From contig DITE01000007.1 of the NCBI GenBank assembly GCA_002422725.1, positions 17,862 to 81,861 of the forward strand: a DNA stretch of 64,000 bases, in the 5' to 3' direction. Positions within the stretch are counted from its first letter, which is position 1. The number at the start of each line of letters is the position of its first letter. Both the position numbers and the translations under genes were made by a program. Below are positions 15,088 through 24,600 of the stretch, in pieces. This DNA is from Bacteroidales bacterium UBA6192 (GTDB lineage Bacteria > Bacteroidota > Bacteroidia > Bacteroidales > F082). The notes beneath the pieces are model-generated. The model was not told where the DNA came from. It ran no database searches and saw only the letters and a list, made by a program, of their open reading frames with translations.

Positions 15088-16512
15088 TTAGTTGGATTCA
15101 TTTTTATACCCGAACAATTTTCTTTCTTTGATACGTTGTGCGATGTATTTGGGCACAAGCTTTTCCCAATCAGGATTCTGATCCTGGATGCGATCAAGCA
15201 CCATATGTGAGTATATGTTCAGAAACTTTTGATTGACATTGGGTATATCCAGTATCTTACGACTCCCGATCAGGTAACGCAATAAATGATCCGTTTGGTC
15301 TTTCAGTCTGAGTTGAGAAAGAGTGAGCATCTTATTACCATTTTCAACCCATGAAGGATAAATGTACATTTTCATGTTGGCAGGAAAAAGTTTGCCAAGT
15401 GCAAAAACCAATCCACCTTTCAGGTCAGTGTAATAGGATTCGTCCATCACCTTTTCAAAAGTCTGGATTCCAATAATCACCCTAAGTTTTATTATTCTGA
15501 ATTGCGACATATAATCCACAAGTTTATAAAACTCGCGGAAATTGGAAACCATTACATTTTGCCCTATTTCGTTAAGCAGGTCAACGCGGTCGAGAAAATC
15601 ATGCTCATCAAACTCGCCCGATTCAAGCAAATTATTCAGCGTTATTTCGCATAAAGGCAATGTATTGTGCTTATCGTAATCCTCATCGTTTTTAAAAAGG
15701 GAGTAACTCGATTTCAGAATATCGATGCCAGCGTAAGTTATTGGCCTGAAGCTTCCCCTGAAAACCAGAACATTTTTCTTGTAAAACATATCATCGGGCT
15801 CCTGCACATCACCATAACGGTCGAACATAATGGCTTTTGTCATATCGTTTTTCACAAGCTGAACACCAAGCAGGCGGTTATCGACATAAGATAAATCGGG
15901 GCCACTCATATGAATCATGGTAATTCCTACGCGGTCAATATTCAGGTTGTCGAGCAGGCTTTGCAAAAAAGCATTGGGCCGGTCCCAAAAATAAAAGCAG
16001 GCATAAAGCAAATTGACCCCAAGTATACCCAGGGTATTTTGTTGAAGCAAATTATCATTTTCATACAGCCTCACGTGCACAATCACCTGATTGGGTGCTG
16101 CATTCTCGTTCAGCTGAAATTTAACTCCCATCCAGCCATGACAGTTGTTGTCTTTACGGAAATTCAATGTTGAAACAGTGTCAGCAAAGGCAAAAAAACG
16201 TGTTCCGGAAAGTTTTGATTCATCGAGCAAAGCAATAAGCTCATTAAACTCAGTATTTAACATCATTTCAAGCCTTTCGCGCGAAACATAACGTTTCGAA
16301 CTCTTGTCCTTACAATAAAGGGCATCGCTATAGCGCTTGTCGTAGGCTGATATCGACTTGGCAATCGTGCCGGATGCACCACCTGACTGGAAAAACCTGC
16401 GTACAACCTCCTGCCCTCCGCCAATCTCTGCAAAACTTCCAAAGATGCTGTTATCGAGGTTTATGGTTAATGCCTTGCGGCTAACGGGAAGGACTTCGCG
16501 AATGGGGATCAT
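15088..16512 (-). CDS. Conserved protein of unknown function (474 aa)
   Basis: A soluble-looking 474-residue protein with no signal peptide. It begins MIPIREVLPVSRKALTINLD, followed by a Gly-rich stretch (FAEIGGGQEVVRRFFQSGGA) and a Lys/Arg/Tyr-rich block around YSDALYCKDKSSKRYVSRER. The C-terminal region has RYLIGSRKILDIPNVNQKF. I recall similar proteins in Bacteroidota whose automatic names (a nicotinate-nucleotide adenylyltransferase or a TonB-dependent receptor) are not backed by motifs I can see: there is no HxGH or ISSTxxR nucleotidyltransferase signature and no beta-barrel pattern. I assign no function. A TATCTTTG element lies about 27 bp upstream. It lies 29 bp upstream of ppnP on the same strand and may be co-transcribed with it. 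Confidence 0.85.
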   Translation of the reverse strand: MIPIREVLPVSRKALTINLDNSIFGSFAEIGGGQEVVRRFFQSGGASGTIAKSISAYDKRYSDALYCKDKSSKRYVSRERLEMMLNTEFNELIALLDESKLSGTRFFAFADTVSTLNFRKDNNCHGWMGVKFQLNENAAPNQVIVHVRLYENDNLLQQNTLGILGVNLLYACFYFWDRPNAFLQSLLDNLNIDRVGITMIHMSGPDLSYVDNRLLGVQLVKNDMTKAIMFDRYGDVQEPDDMFYKKNVLVFRGSFRPITYAGIDILKSSYSLFKNDEDYDKHNTLPLCEITLNNLLESGEFDEHDFLDRVDLLNEIGQNVMVSNFREFYKLVDYMSQFRIIKLRVIIGIQTFEKVMDESYYTDLKGGLVFALGKLFPANMKMYIYPSWVENGNKMLTLSQLRLKDQTDHLLRYLIGSRKILDIPNVNQKFLNIYSHMVLDRIQDQNPDWEKLVPKYIAQRIKERKLFGYKNESN

Positions 16513-16538
16513 GCAAAACCAGGTATTGCTTTGTGGGG

Positions 16539-16546
16539 CAAAGATA
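16539..16546 (-). promoter_or_regulatory. Candidate -7 element (TATCTTTG) for the 474-aa unknown
   Basis: Minus-strand TATCTTTG about 27 bp upstream of ATG 16512. No convincing -33 element. Confidence 0.4.
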
Positions 16547-16601
16547 CATGATTTAGGTTGTAATTTGAAGCCTGCCTGTCAGCAGCCCGAAAAAGTCATT
16601 G

Positions 16602-17855
16602 TCAGTTTATAACAACACTTTGCCTATACACACCATGCTTTGTAATCATTTCGAAAATATACACAGCAGGTGGAAAAGGCACATGAATCGTCAATAATTC
16701 ACCTTGGTGTTCAACTCTACAATTCCACAAACGGCCATCCATGCCTATCAAACGCACGGCAAGCGGCGCAGTTTTTGTATTGTAATACAGGTAATCTCCA
16801 TGCGATGGGTTGGGAAACAATCCAGTTAACGAACCGGATAAATCAACCTCAGGCAAGTTTAGAAAGATTCCACAAGCCTCCAGTTTCAACTTGCTTTGCT
16901 GGCGGTATTCCCCAAGGCTTTGAAATACTGCATCGCCCGGGCAGAGTGTGGAGCAGCCATCGCGGTGGCCGGCCAGCACACCAAGGTGCTCATTGAGTGG
17001 ATGTTGGTGCGTGGCTAAAGGAGGCAATGAATCCTTGGCCATTTTCCAGACAAGAAGTTCTGTGAGCGATTGAATCGCATCCGTTGTTGGTGGCTGATCC
17101 ATAAAGGTACCTAACAGACAAATTCCCATGGTTCCCGTGTTCGATGCACAAAAATGCGCCCCAAGCACCTCATCCGTTTCCATGCCAGTGCCGGGATCAC
17201 GACCTGCATAAATAGTTCCGTCGGGAGCTACCAGATAATTATAGCCGATGTCGGACCAACCATTCACCTGTGTGTGATATGTGTAGATGCTCCTGACCAG
17301 GTTCGTGTAATCAGTGATTGTGTTTGACGTAGCTGAATGGTGCAGAATAATATTGTTTACGGTGTTGAATATCCGATCATAAACAGGTTCGGGCAACCCG
17401 CTTCTCCAGTCTTCCTGACTGATCATTTCCGGTTGACCGCAGTCGGTACGGAGGCTAACTGCAGCTTTATGTTTTAGGGTTTCGGGCAGTGATATCAAAA
17501 AGATTTCAACTTTTATTCCCCGCTTCAATCCATTCATCTCGATGCGGTACACCGGCTTATCAAATACGATCAAATTGCTTTGAACAACTGTACCTGTTTG
17601 CAAAACATGTTCGTCTCTACTAAGTGAATAAGACCCATTAGATGTTATAATTTCTATCTGACCCAAGCTACTCTCATCAGCTTTAATTGACATGGCATTT
17701 ACAGCCAGCTCTGACCGATGGATCCAGGCGTTTCCATCCGCATCAATCGCCAGACTTTTTACATGCTGGGCAAATGTCATGGTTGGTATCAGGAGCATAC
17801 CTAACAGTGAAATAAACCATTTACTCGCTTGAAAAAATTGTATATAATTCATCAT
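16602..17855 (-). CDS. Secreted PGRP/N-acetylmuramoyl-L-alanine amidase-like protein with T9SS sorting domain
   Basis: The preferred start is ATG 17855 (or 17852), giving a signal peptide MMNYIQFFQASKWFISLLGM and about 417 residues; the frame extends upstream to 17906. An N-terminal beta-rich region of about 130 residues precedes a peptidoglycan-recognition/amidase_2 domain: NNIILHHSATSN (first zinc His), GWSDIGYNYLVAPDGTIYAG (catalytic Tyr region), GAHFCASNTGTMGICLLGTF, then VLAGHRDGCSTLCPGDAVF (second His and Cys ligand). These Zn-ligand positions suggest an active N-acetylmuramoyl-L-alanine amidase. The C-terminus is a T9SS domain (GLFPNPSHGDYLYYN, ending VYRQSVVIN). The enzyme should act outside the cell, on its own or foreign peptidoglycan; which of the two cannot be told. 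Confidence 0.92.
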   Translation of the reverse strand: MMNYIQFFQASKWFISLLGMLLIPTMTFAQHVKSLAIDADGNAWIHRSELAVNAMSIKADESSLGQIEIITSNGSYSLSRDEHVLQTGTVVQSNLIVFDKPVYRIEMNGLKRGIKVEIFLISLPETLKHKAAVSLRTDCGQPEMISQEDWRSGLPEPVYDRIFNTVNNIILHHSATSNTITDYTNLVRSIYTYHTQVNGWSDIGYNYLVAPDGTIYAGRDPGTGMETDEVLGAHFCASNTGTMGICLLGTFMDQPPTTDAIQSLTELLVWKMAKDSLPPLATHQHPLNEHLGVLAGHRDGCSTLCPGDAVFQSLGEYRQQSKLKLEACGIFLNLPEVDLSGSLTGLFPNPSHGDYLYYNTKTAPLAVRLIGMDGRLWNCRVEHQGELLTIHVPFPPAVYIFEMITKHGVYRQSVVIN

Positions 17856-18121
17856 TTGCTGCTTTTTCCGATGGTAAAAGTAGTCATAAGGCAGCTTCAA
17901 CCTCAAAAAGACAATTTACCTTGACAATTAACGCTATCGGATTTGCCCCATACCGGAATTCATTCTCATGCTTATTTTTATTGTTTCATTGTTGACAGTA
18001 AGTATAATGTCAGAAATACGTAAGATGAACGTTTGGGATAAAATCGGGAGGCGGCAAAAAGTGGTCTTCGTTGGCAATTCGATTTTTCGTTTCTTTGCAG
18101 TGTTTTTCAGTCTTTTGAATT

Positions 18122-19606
18122 ATGACAAGCCTCTACACCGACCAGAAACTGTTTGTTTATAATACGCTCAGCCGTAGCAAAGAAGTTTTTCAACCGCTTA
18201 ATCCACCCCTTATCGGAATGTATGTTTGCGGTCCGACAGTTTATGGCGATGCACACCTGGGTCATGCCCGCCCGGCAATAACATTCGATCTGGTTTATCG
18301 CTACCTTGTTCATCTGGGCTATAAGGTGCGTTATGTGCGTAACATTACTGATGTTGGGCATCTGGAAAACGATTCCGATGAAGGCGAAGATAAGATTGCA
18401 CAGAAAGCAAGGCTGGAGCAAGTTGAACCAATGGAAATTGTTCAACAGTACACCGTGCGATATCACCGAAATATGGATCAGCTGAATGTGTTGCGCCCCT
18501 CTATTGAGCCGCACGCCTCCGGACATATTATCGAACAGATCGAAATGATCAAAAAAATTCTTGAATCTGGTTTCGCTTATGAGGTGAACGGTTCAGTTTA
18601 TTTTGATGTGGAAAAGTATAATAGTAACCATCATTATGGTGTGCTATCGGGCCGGAAAATAGAGGATTTACTCAGCAACACACGTGTTTTGGCAGCTCAG
18701 GTTGAAAAGCGCAGCGGACTGGATTTTGCTCTCTGGAAAAAAGCGGAGGCATCACATATCATGCGCTGGCCATCGCCCTGGAGCGACGGATTCCCCGGCT
18801 GGCATATGGAATGCTCGGCAATGGGTTGCAAATATCTGGGCGATCAGTTCGACATTCACGGAGGTGGCATGGATTTGCTCTTCCCACACCACGAATCAGA
18901 AATCGCCCAGTCGACCATTGTCAATGGAAAAGCTCCTGTGCGTTATTGGATGCACAATAACATGATAACCATCAACGGGCAAAAAATGGGCAAGTCGCTT
19001 GGTAATGCCATGTCGCTCGACGACTTGTTTACCGGCAACCATCCTCTGCTCGAAAAGGCATACAGCCCGATGACCATACGCTTTTTCATCCTTCAGGCAC
19101 AATACCGAAGCACCCTCGACTTTTCGAACGAAGCCCTGCAGGCTGCCGAAAAAGGCATGAAGAAACTCCTTGTTGCCGCTGAAAGTTTGCAACAATTAAA
19201 AGCCGTAACAGATACCCAATCGCTCGGCATAAACAGCATTTTTACAGCCTGTTACGAAGCCATGAACGACGATTTCAACAGTCCGGTTGTTATAGCCAAC
19301 CTGTTCGAGGCTGTTCGCATTATCAATTCAGCAAAAGATGGCCTGGCAGCAATAAACCAGCAAGATCTGGATCAGTTACAACAATTGTTCAAGGTGTTTG
19401 TATTTGACATTCTTGGGCTGATTGCCGAAGGAAGTAGCAGCAACCATGCCATTGTCGACGGACTGATGCAAACCATTATTCAACTCAGGCAGGATGCCCG
19501 TGCGAGAAAAGACTACGCCACCAGCGACATCATCCGCGATAAACTCAACAATCTCAGCATTGTGCTCAAAGACGGAAAAGAAGGAACAAGTTGGGAACTG
19601 AAATAA
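18122..19606 (+). CDS. cysS: Cysteinyl-tRNA synthetase
   Basis: A class I aminoacyl-tRNA synthetase of 494 residues, the usual length, charging tRNA-Cys with cysteine. The HIGH-type motif is GDAHLGHARP, and the KMSKS-type motif is GQKMGKSLGN. The zinc-binding Cys/His residues characteristic of CysRS are present (MYVCGPTVY near the N-terminus, then HMECSAMG and HHESEIAQS). The start at ATG 18122 (MTSLYTDQKLFVYNTLSRSK) fits the family. No coupling to neighbours is evident. The intergenic stretches on each side show no RNA gene or terminator that I can support. Confidence 0.97.
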   Translation: MTSLYTDQKLFVYNTLSRSKEVFQPLNPPLIGMYVCGPTVYGDAHLGHARPAITFDLVYRYLVHLGYKVRYVRNITDVGHLENDSDEGEDKIAQKARLEQVEPMEIVQQYTVRYHRNMDQLNVLRPSIEPHASGHIIEQIEMIKKILESGFAYEVNGSVYFDVEKYNSNHHYGVLSGRKIEDLLSNTRVLAAQVEKRSGLDFALWKKAEASHIMRWPSPWSDGFPGWHMECSAMGCKYLGDQFDIHGGGMDLLFPHHESEIAQSTIVNGKAPVRYWMHNNMITINGQKMGKSLGNAMSLDDLFTGNHPLLEKAYSPMTIRFFILQAQYRSTLDFSNEALQAAEKGMKKLLVAAESLQQLKAVTDTQSLGINSIFTACYEAMNDDFNSPVVIANLFEAVRIINSAKDGLAAINQQDLDQLQQLFKVFVFDILGLIAEGSSSNHAIVDGLMQTIIQLRQDARARKDYATSDIIRDKLNNLSIVLKDGKEGTSWELK

Positions 19607-19792
19607 GATTGGGTTTAGAATTAATTTTACACCACTAATTTTTCCAATTCCCTCTACCACTTTTCGCCTGTAGTTTCGCCACTGTCATGAGCATCTTCCA
19701 ATAAATTATTGTTATCTGATCATTGGCGCACCATATTGCACTCATTGTCCGAACTTTTTACATGGCCGCTTGTTTAAAACCAAAGACCGGAT

Positions 19793-20494
19793 ATGAAACA
19801 AATACTAATCGTTGGTGCTGGTTCTGGAATCGGATTCGCACTAGTTAACCACTTGCATAAAGAAAATCACAGACTTTTCGTAATCACCCGCCAAGCCGAA
19901 AAACTTAGCCACTTGAGTGGTATCAGTTTTGTTGACCCTGATTTTATGAACGAAAACTGGTTCGCCGACGGTTTGCCCGACAGGCTTGACGGGCTGGTGT
20001 ATTGTCCGGGTACAATCAACCTGAAGCCGATCCGTGGTCTAAAACTGGCCGACTTCCGAAACGATTTTGAAGTAAACGTTGTAGGTGCAGTAAAAGTCGT
20101 TCAGGCTGCTTACAAAGCACTTAAAGCATCTGATTCGGCCTCTGTTGTGCTTTTTAGTACGGTCGCCGTGTCGCAGGGAATGCCATTTCACAGTTCGGTT
20201 GCAGCAGCAAAAGGGGCAGTTGAGGGTCTTGCCCGGTCGTTGGCTGCCGAACTTGCTCCCACAATCAGGGTGAATGTTGTGGCCCCCTCACTTACCAATA
20301 CACCATTGGCAGTCAGGTTGTTGTCGTCAGACGAAAAAATTGAAGCTTCTGCCAAAAAACATCCCTTACAGCGTATCGGCATGCCGGATGACATAGCAAA
20401 TGCTGTTGTCTTTTTACTTGGTGACGGTTCATCATGGGTCACTGGTCAGGTTTTGGCGGTAGATGGCGGATTGTCGACTCTGAAAATTGGATGA
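19793..20494 (+). CDS. SDR-family oxidoreductase lacking the catalytic Tyr
   Basis: A 233-residue short-chain dehydrogenase/reductase. The Rossmann Gly motif is ILIVGAGSGIGFAL, and there are the usual central (LDGLVYCPGTINL) and late (NVVAPSLTNTP) motifs and a typical C-terminus (VTGQVLAVDGGLS). The catalytic Ser is present (VVLFSTVAVSQGM), but the YxxxK active site reads VAAAK in SSVAAAKGAVEG: the Lys is kept and the Tyr is Val. The encoded codon is clear (GTT), so this is not a reading error. The protein may be a non-catalytic or altered SDR. Its stop overlaps the ATG of the truncated flavin reductase by 4 bp, so the pair once formed an operon. Confidence 0.9.
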   Translation: MKQILIVGAGSGIGFALVNHLHKENHRLFVITRQAEKLSHLSGISFVDPDFMNENWFADGLPDRLDGLVYCPGTINLKPIRGLKLADFRNDFEVNVVGAVKVVQAAYKALKASDSASVVLFSTVAVSQGMPFHSSVAAAKGAVEGLARSLAAELAPTIRVNVVAPSLTNTPLAVRLLSSDEKIEASAKKHPLQRIGMPDDIANAVVFLLGDGSSWVTGQVLAVDGGLSTLKIG

Positions 20495-20780
20495 TGACAT
20501 CTCTCAGACATATTGATCGTGATGCGATTGCCACCATGGAGAAGGGATACCGGACCAACTTCATCAATTCCCTTTCCGGTTTTAAAAGCCTGAACATGGT
20601 TGGCACGATCAATCCGGAAGGAAAAACCAATCTTGCTGTTTTTTCACAGGTTTTTCACCTGGGCGCCAATCCTGCACTCATGGGAATGATCGTAAGGCCC
20701 GACTCAGTGCCCAGGCATACACTAACCAACATGTTGTAAACAGGGCAGATTGAAAATATGCATGCAGACATGAAATCATA
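20491..20780 (+). pseudogene. Truncated flavin reductase-like (FMN-binding split barrel) gene
   Basis: Starts at ATG 20491 with a 4-bp ATGA overlap onto the SDR gene. The visible 82 residues (for example FKSLNMVGTINPEGKTNLAV and NPALMGMIVRPDSVPRHTLT) match the N-terminal part of flavin-reductase-like proteins, which usually run to about 200 residues. At 20737-20739 a TAA interrupts the frame. The following codons (TGQIENMHADMKS) still resemble the expected continuation of the family, so the stop looks like a point mutation in a formerly longer gene. The frame then ends again before 20782, where the antiporter gene of the opposite strand finishes. I therefore call it a decayed gene; a short functional protein cannot be excluded. 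Confidence 0.75.
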
Positions 20781-20781
20781 A

Positions 20782-23058
20782 CTAATTTTTGTTTGAAAGT
20801 ATCAGCGTTGAAGGCATGTCGGACAGCCATACACTCTTTGTTTCAATTAGCTTTTTCCAACTGTCAGTGCTAACAAACATTAAATCATTTTTAATGAAAA
20901 AATCTTTTTCCAGATTTCGTTTATTGACAAGGTTGATATGATTTGGTGCGAACTGTTCAATTGCTCTAATGAGTTCCTTTATTTCAGAATTAGATTTTAT
21001 ATGCCCGACTGCATCCAAAACAGTGATTTGTGAGCCTGAATTTTTGATCAATTTCTGGGCAAACAGAATCAGGTAAATATCCTTTTCGCTAAAAACCGGA
21101 ATAAATACACGGTCTATCTTTCCAAAACCTTTATCTATCAATACACCAACTGAAGTTTCACATTTATCAATTATCGTTCGGGTTCTATCATCAAAAGGAG
21201 CGTTTTCAAACAAATTCTCTTTTCCAGTAACTTGATTAATCAATTTTTCGGGATTTATGATTTTGGTGGTGAACCCTAAAATTTTCCCCAAGAGGCTTCC
21301 TTCATAAATAGATTGGCCTATGCCAATTAAAAGCAAGTCATATTTTCCTCTGTTCGCAACTTCGACAATATCAGCATCTATATCATTTGTTGCTTTATAA
21401 AGAGTTGTGATCTTTTGATTCAGGGTTACTGATTCCTGAATGATAGGGGCAAAGCTATTCGCTTCGTATTCAGGTGTTTTAAAACGATCCAGCTTATTAT
21501 TCGATGTTAAGTGCATTGCTGTAATGGCTGCATTATCCTTCAAGTTTTTTGTCAATCCGTTGGCTAATCGTAGCAGCGATTTTCCACTTTCAGGATTACC
21601 AAATGACACAAGTATTTTGTACTTGCTTATTTCATTAATTTCCTGAAAGACTTCGTCAGATTTTGATTTGAACGCCCAGTTTATGAATGCCAAAGCCGGC
21701 CCTGTCATAAAGGTTGTGACCAAAGCCATAATCACCATCATAGCAAAAATTTCGGGAGTCAGCACACCCAAATCATATCCTATGTTCAAAATCACCAATT
21801 CCATTAGGCCACGGGTATTCATCAAGGCCCCAATTGTTAAGCTATCTTTCCAGCTTTGACCAACATATTTTGCAGCCAGAGCACTTCCAATGAATTTACC
21901 TGTAACAGCTACAACAATTATCAGACCTGTAACTTTCCAAAGATATGGATCGTCAAGTAATCCAATTTGAGTACGTAAACCTGTATATACAAAAAACAAA
22001 GGCAATAATAGAACCAAAGCAACATCTTCAACTTTTTCAATAAAAATACTTCTGAATTTCGCATTGTCGGGCATTATAGCGCCAGCCATAAAAGCACCAA
22101 ACAGTGCATGAATACCAATGACTTCTGAAGCATAAGCCGAAAGAATTAGTGTTAGGAAAAAGATTGCGACAATTGGTTTGCTCAAGTTTTCTCTGGAAGC
22201 ATGCAGATGTCCAACGCGCCACAAAAACGGCCGAACTACCTTTATCATAAAAAACACATACCCTGCTGCCAACAAAATGGTGTAAATGGAACTTACAAAA
22301 GAACCCGCTTTAACAATAGCAATAATTACTGCCAATAACGACCAGGCTGTAATATCATCGGCAGCTGCACAAGTAATAACAATTGTTCCTATTCGGGTTT
22401 TATGGATTCCGCGCTCTTGCATAATCCGGGCAAGAACAGGAAATGCGGTTATACTCATTGAAATGCCCATAAACAATCCGAAGGAAAAGAATTGAACACC
22501 ATCAGGTGCAAATGACCGATAAATAAAATATGCCAAACCCATGCCCAGTGCAAACGGAATAATGATACTTGCATGACTGATGACTATCGCATCATGGGCT
22601 TTATTTCTAAGCACCTTTAAATCTAACTCCATGCCGATAATAAACATAAACAAGATCAGTCCGATTTGGCTGATAAACTGTAGGTTTCCTAAGGAATGAT
22701 CTGGAAATAATGCTGTTGAAAATTCCGGAAAGTAAAAACCAATTAAAGATGGTCCAAGAATTATTCCTGCGACAATCTCTCCTATGACTATAGGTTGGCC
22801 TATTTTTTTACAAATCCAACCCAAAAGACGCGCTACAAAAATAATGGTGACAATTTGTGCCAAAAGTACGGCCAACGGATGTTCCAAATTGTAAAGCAAA
22901 GAATCAATAAACTGGTCCCAATAACTAATTTCAGATTTTGAAATTACTATGTCTCGTCCATTTTCCAATTTTGAACCCACCAAAACAATCCAATACATTA
23001 AGGCAGAAAATCCGCCTATAATTCCTACATAGAAAATAATGTTTTTAAATTTTTTCAT
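20782..23058 (-). CDS. Cation:proton antiporter (CPA2/Kef-like) with C-terminal cytosolic domain
   Basis: 758 residues. The N-terminal half has an isolated first helix, then about 12 transmembrane segments of the Na+/H+ exchanger fold (for example VIGEIVAGIILGPSLIGFYF, GLILFMFIIGMELDLKVLRN, ITCAAADDITAWSLLAVIIA, LMNTRGLMELVILNIGYDLG). The paired aspartates of the ion site appear in AAADDITAW, as in CPA2 antiporters. Residues from about 470 form a soluble region resembling universal-stress-like alpha/beta domains (YKILVSFGNPESGKSLLRLA; YDLLLIGIGQSIYEGSLLGK), likely regulatory. It probably exchanges Na+ or K+ for H+. It appears monocistronic. Confidence 0.92.
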   Translation of the reverse strand: MKKFKNIIFYVGIIGGFSALMYWIVLVGSKLENGRDIVISKSEISYWDQFIDSLLYNLEHPLAVLLAQIVTIIFVARLLGWICKKIGQPIVIGEIVAGIILGPSLIGFYFPEFSTALFPDHSLGNLQFISQIGLILFMFIIGMELDLKVLRNKAHDAIVISHASIIIPFALGMGLAYFIYRSFAPDGVQFFSFGLFMGISMSITAFPVLARIMQERGIHKTRIGTIVITCAAADDITAWSLLAVIIAIVKAGSFVSSIYTILLAAGYVFFMIKVVRPFLWRVGHLHASRENLSKPIVAIFFLTLILSAYASEVIGIHALFGAFMAGAIMPDNAKFRSIFIEKVEDVALVLLLPLFFVYTGLRTQIGLLDDPYLWKVTGLIIVVAVTGKFIGSALAAKYVGQSWKDSLTIGALMNTRGLMELVILNIGYDLGVLTPEIFAMMVIMALVTTFMTGPALAFINWAFKSKSDEVFQEINEISKYKILVSFGNPESGKSLLRLANGLTKNLKDNAAITAMHLTSNNKLDRFKTPEYEANSFAPIIQESVTLNQKITTLYKATNDIDADIVEVANRGKYDLLLIGIGQSIYEGSLLGKILGFTTKIINPEKLINQVTGKENLFENAPFDDRTRTIIDKCETSVGVLIDKGFGKIDRVFIPVFSEKDIYLILFAQKLIKNSGSQITVLDAVGHIKSNSEIKELIRAIEQFAPNHINLVNKRNLEKDFFIKNDLMFVSTDSWKKLIETKSVWLSDMPSTLILSNKN

Positions 23059-23237
23059 TGATCTAAAAATACAAATGCATTTAATAGTACATATGATTAC
23101 TCTTGTTCAAACCACATAACAATTCAACTCTTTCGACCTTCTAAATCTGTTTATAAGCGCAAAATAACACTACATTATCATTTACTGACTAACGATTCTC
23201 ACTCATAAACCTTGGTTTTTTTCTTATAAAGACTTGG

Positions 23238-23705
23238 TTAATTAATTCTATGGGCATAAAAATATACTTTCGGGCAATAATCACATGTTGTGGCTCGCCA
23301 AGTGCCCTCTATTTTGCTTTGGTCGCTACTTTTCAGGTTGAAATAGATGCTGATTTCCGTTTGAAAATTACAGAATCTGCCAGCCACAGAAGATTTTAAC
23401 AGTTGGCTGGAATAAAAGTATTTTTTGTCAGCCGGTGCTATCCAAACGTGGTGCTGCCCATTAAACTGCAATATCAGGTCCTCACCTTTTCTTTCTAAAG
23501 TAAAAGTAGCCGGTACGTCTGCGAAATTGGTTTCCACACAATGATTGACAATAGCCTGATGTGATTTTTCATCCAATTGCCACGTACTGTGTAATTGATT
23601 CTCATTCTCCTTTTCTCCTCCGGGTCTTGCGCATGCACTTAGCAACATAGCCAGACCTGCCACACTGTTTGTAATAATCCTGAGTCTCATTTGTGAATTC
23701 TCCAT
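23238..23705 (-). CDS. Small lipoprotein of unknown function
   Basis: 155 residues with a lipoprotein signal: MRLRIITNSVAGLAMLLSAC, with the lipobox Cys at about residue 25. The second ATG (23690) gives the more typical signal peptide, so the true start may be there rather than at 23705. The mature part looks like a small beta barrel (ATFTLERKGEDLILQFNGQH, ISIYFNLKSSDQSKIEGTWR) with four further cysteines (HCVETN, GRFCNF and CDYC). I do not recognise the family. It lies about 30 bp upstream-side of the TIM-barrel gene's stop on the same strand and may share its transcript. Confidence 0.75.
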   Translation of the reverse strand: MENSQMRLRIITNSVAGLAMLLSACARPGGEKENENQLHSTWQLDEKSHQAIVNHCVETNFADVPATFTLERKGEDLILQFNGQHHVWIAPADKKYFYSSQLLKSSVAGRFCNFQTEISIYFNLKSSDQSKIEGTWRATTCDYCPKVYFYAHRIN

Positions 23706-23735
23706 CTATTTTCTTAACAATTGTATCCTCCAGAT

Positions 23736-24509
23736 TCAATTAAATTGATTCAAACTATTTTTCAGCTTATTGTATCCTGTCCTGTATTGTTTCATTATTG
23801 ATTTAAATAATTCACCACTTGAAGGTGGTGTAAGCACAATGGCATCGGCTCCTGAATGAATAGATGATTGGATATTCACAATGGTTTTGCCGCCGGTGGC
23901 AATTATGGGATAACAAGGTGCGGCATACTTTATATGCTCAACAATGGAAGCCGTGTTAGAGCCTCCCGTTACGTGAAAAACATCTACCCCCGCATTAACT
24001 CTGTCACGGAAAGAGAATTCCTTAATGGATACACTTGAAATGATTGGGATATTTACTTTGCGCTTTATCGCTTCAATATCCTTATTCTTAAAGGGCTGAT
24101 TAACAATGACTGCTGCTGCACCCATACTTTCAGCAGCAATTGCCATTTCTAAAGAAACTTTACCTTGTGTCAATCCTCCGCCTACACCACATATTACAGG
24201 CTTATCTGCGAAATCAATTAAGGATTTCATTATTTTAGATGAAGGAGTGAAAGGATATACGGCTAAAACGGCATCAGAATCATTGTTTTCGATCAACGCC
24301 ATATCTGTTGAAAATATCAATGATTTAATATTGAATTTTCCGAGCAATATTCCATTACATTTTTCTGCAATAATATGGGGGGTAGCAATCTTTTTCGATT
24401 GTTTTTTCGATGTTGTAAAGAGGTTTAAAAAAAAGGGTCTTTTCACACTTTCTGATTCCCAAATAGACCCGTTAGTAATACTTGCATCCATTTTAATGCG
24501 AATTAGCAT
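23736..24509 (-). CDS. Putative TIM-barrel protein of unknown function
   Basis: About 257 residues from ATG 24509 (a second ATG at 24491 is possible). The sequence has the periodic strand/helix pattern of a beta/alpha barrel: DAVLAVYPF, PVICGVGGGLTQGK, GAAAVIVNQPF, IPIISSVS, GVDVFHVTGG, YPIIATGGKTIVNIQSSIHS and GADAIVLTPPSSGELF. The last strands resemble the phosphate-binding ends of IMP dehydrogenase/NanE-like barrels. I cannot name a substrate and see no clear catalytic residue. It follows the LytS/LytTR pair on the same strand with an 85-bp gap, so it could be a target or partner of that system. Confidence 0.7.
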   Translation of the reverse strand: MLIRIKMDASITNGSIWESESVKRPFFLNLFTTSKKQSKKIATPHIIAEKCNGILLGKFNIKSLIFSTDMALIENNDSDAVLAVYPFTPSSKIMKSLIDFADKPVICGVGGGLTQGKVSLEMAIAAESMGAAAVIVNQPFKNKDIEAIKRKVNIPIISSVSIKEFSFRDRVNAGVDVFHVTGGSNTASIVEHIKYAAPCYPIIATGGKTIVNIQSSIHSGADAIVLTPPSSGELFKSIMKQYRTGYNKLKNSLNQFN

Positions 24510-24600
24510 TGACAAAATTGCTGATAAATTCAGGGGGGAAATTCAGAGTCGGATTGAAAGGCAGATGAAATGTAACAAGAATGAAAAAATATGTAATGAA

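Noticed and set aside
15088..16512. Naming the 474-residue protein a nicotinate-nucleotide adenylyltransferase
   Set aside because: The HxGH and ISSTxxR motifs of that family are not in the sequence.
17968..18162. 64-codon plus-strand frame upstream of cysS
   Set aside because: It overlaps the cysS start in another frame and has no domain or start context; not supported.
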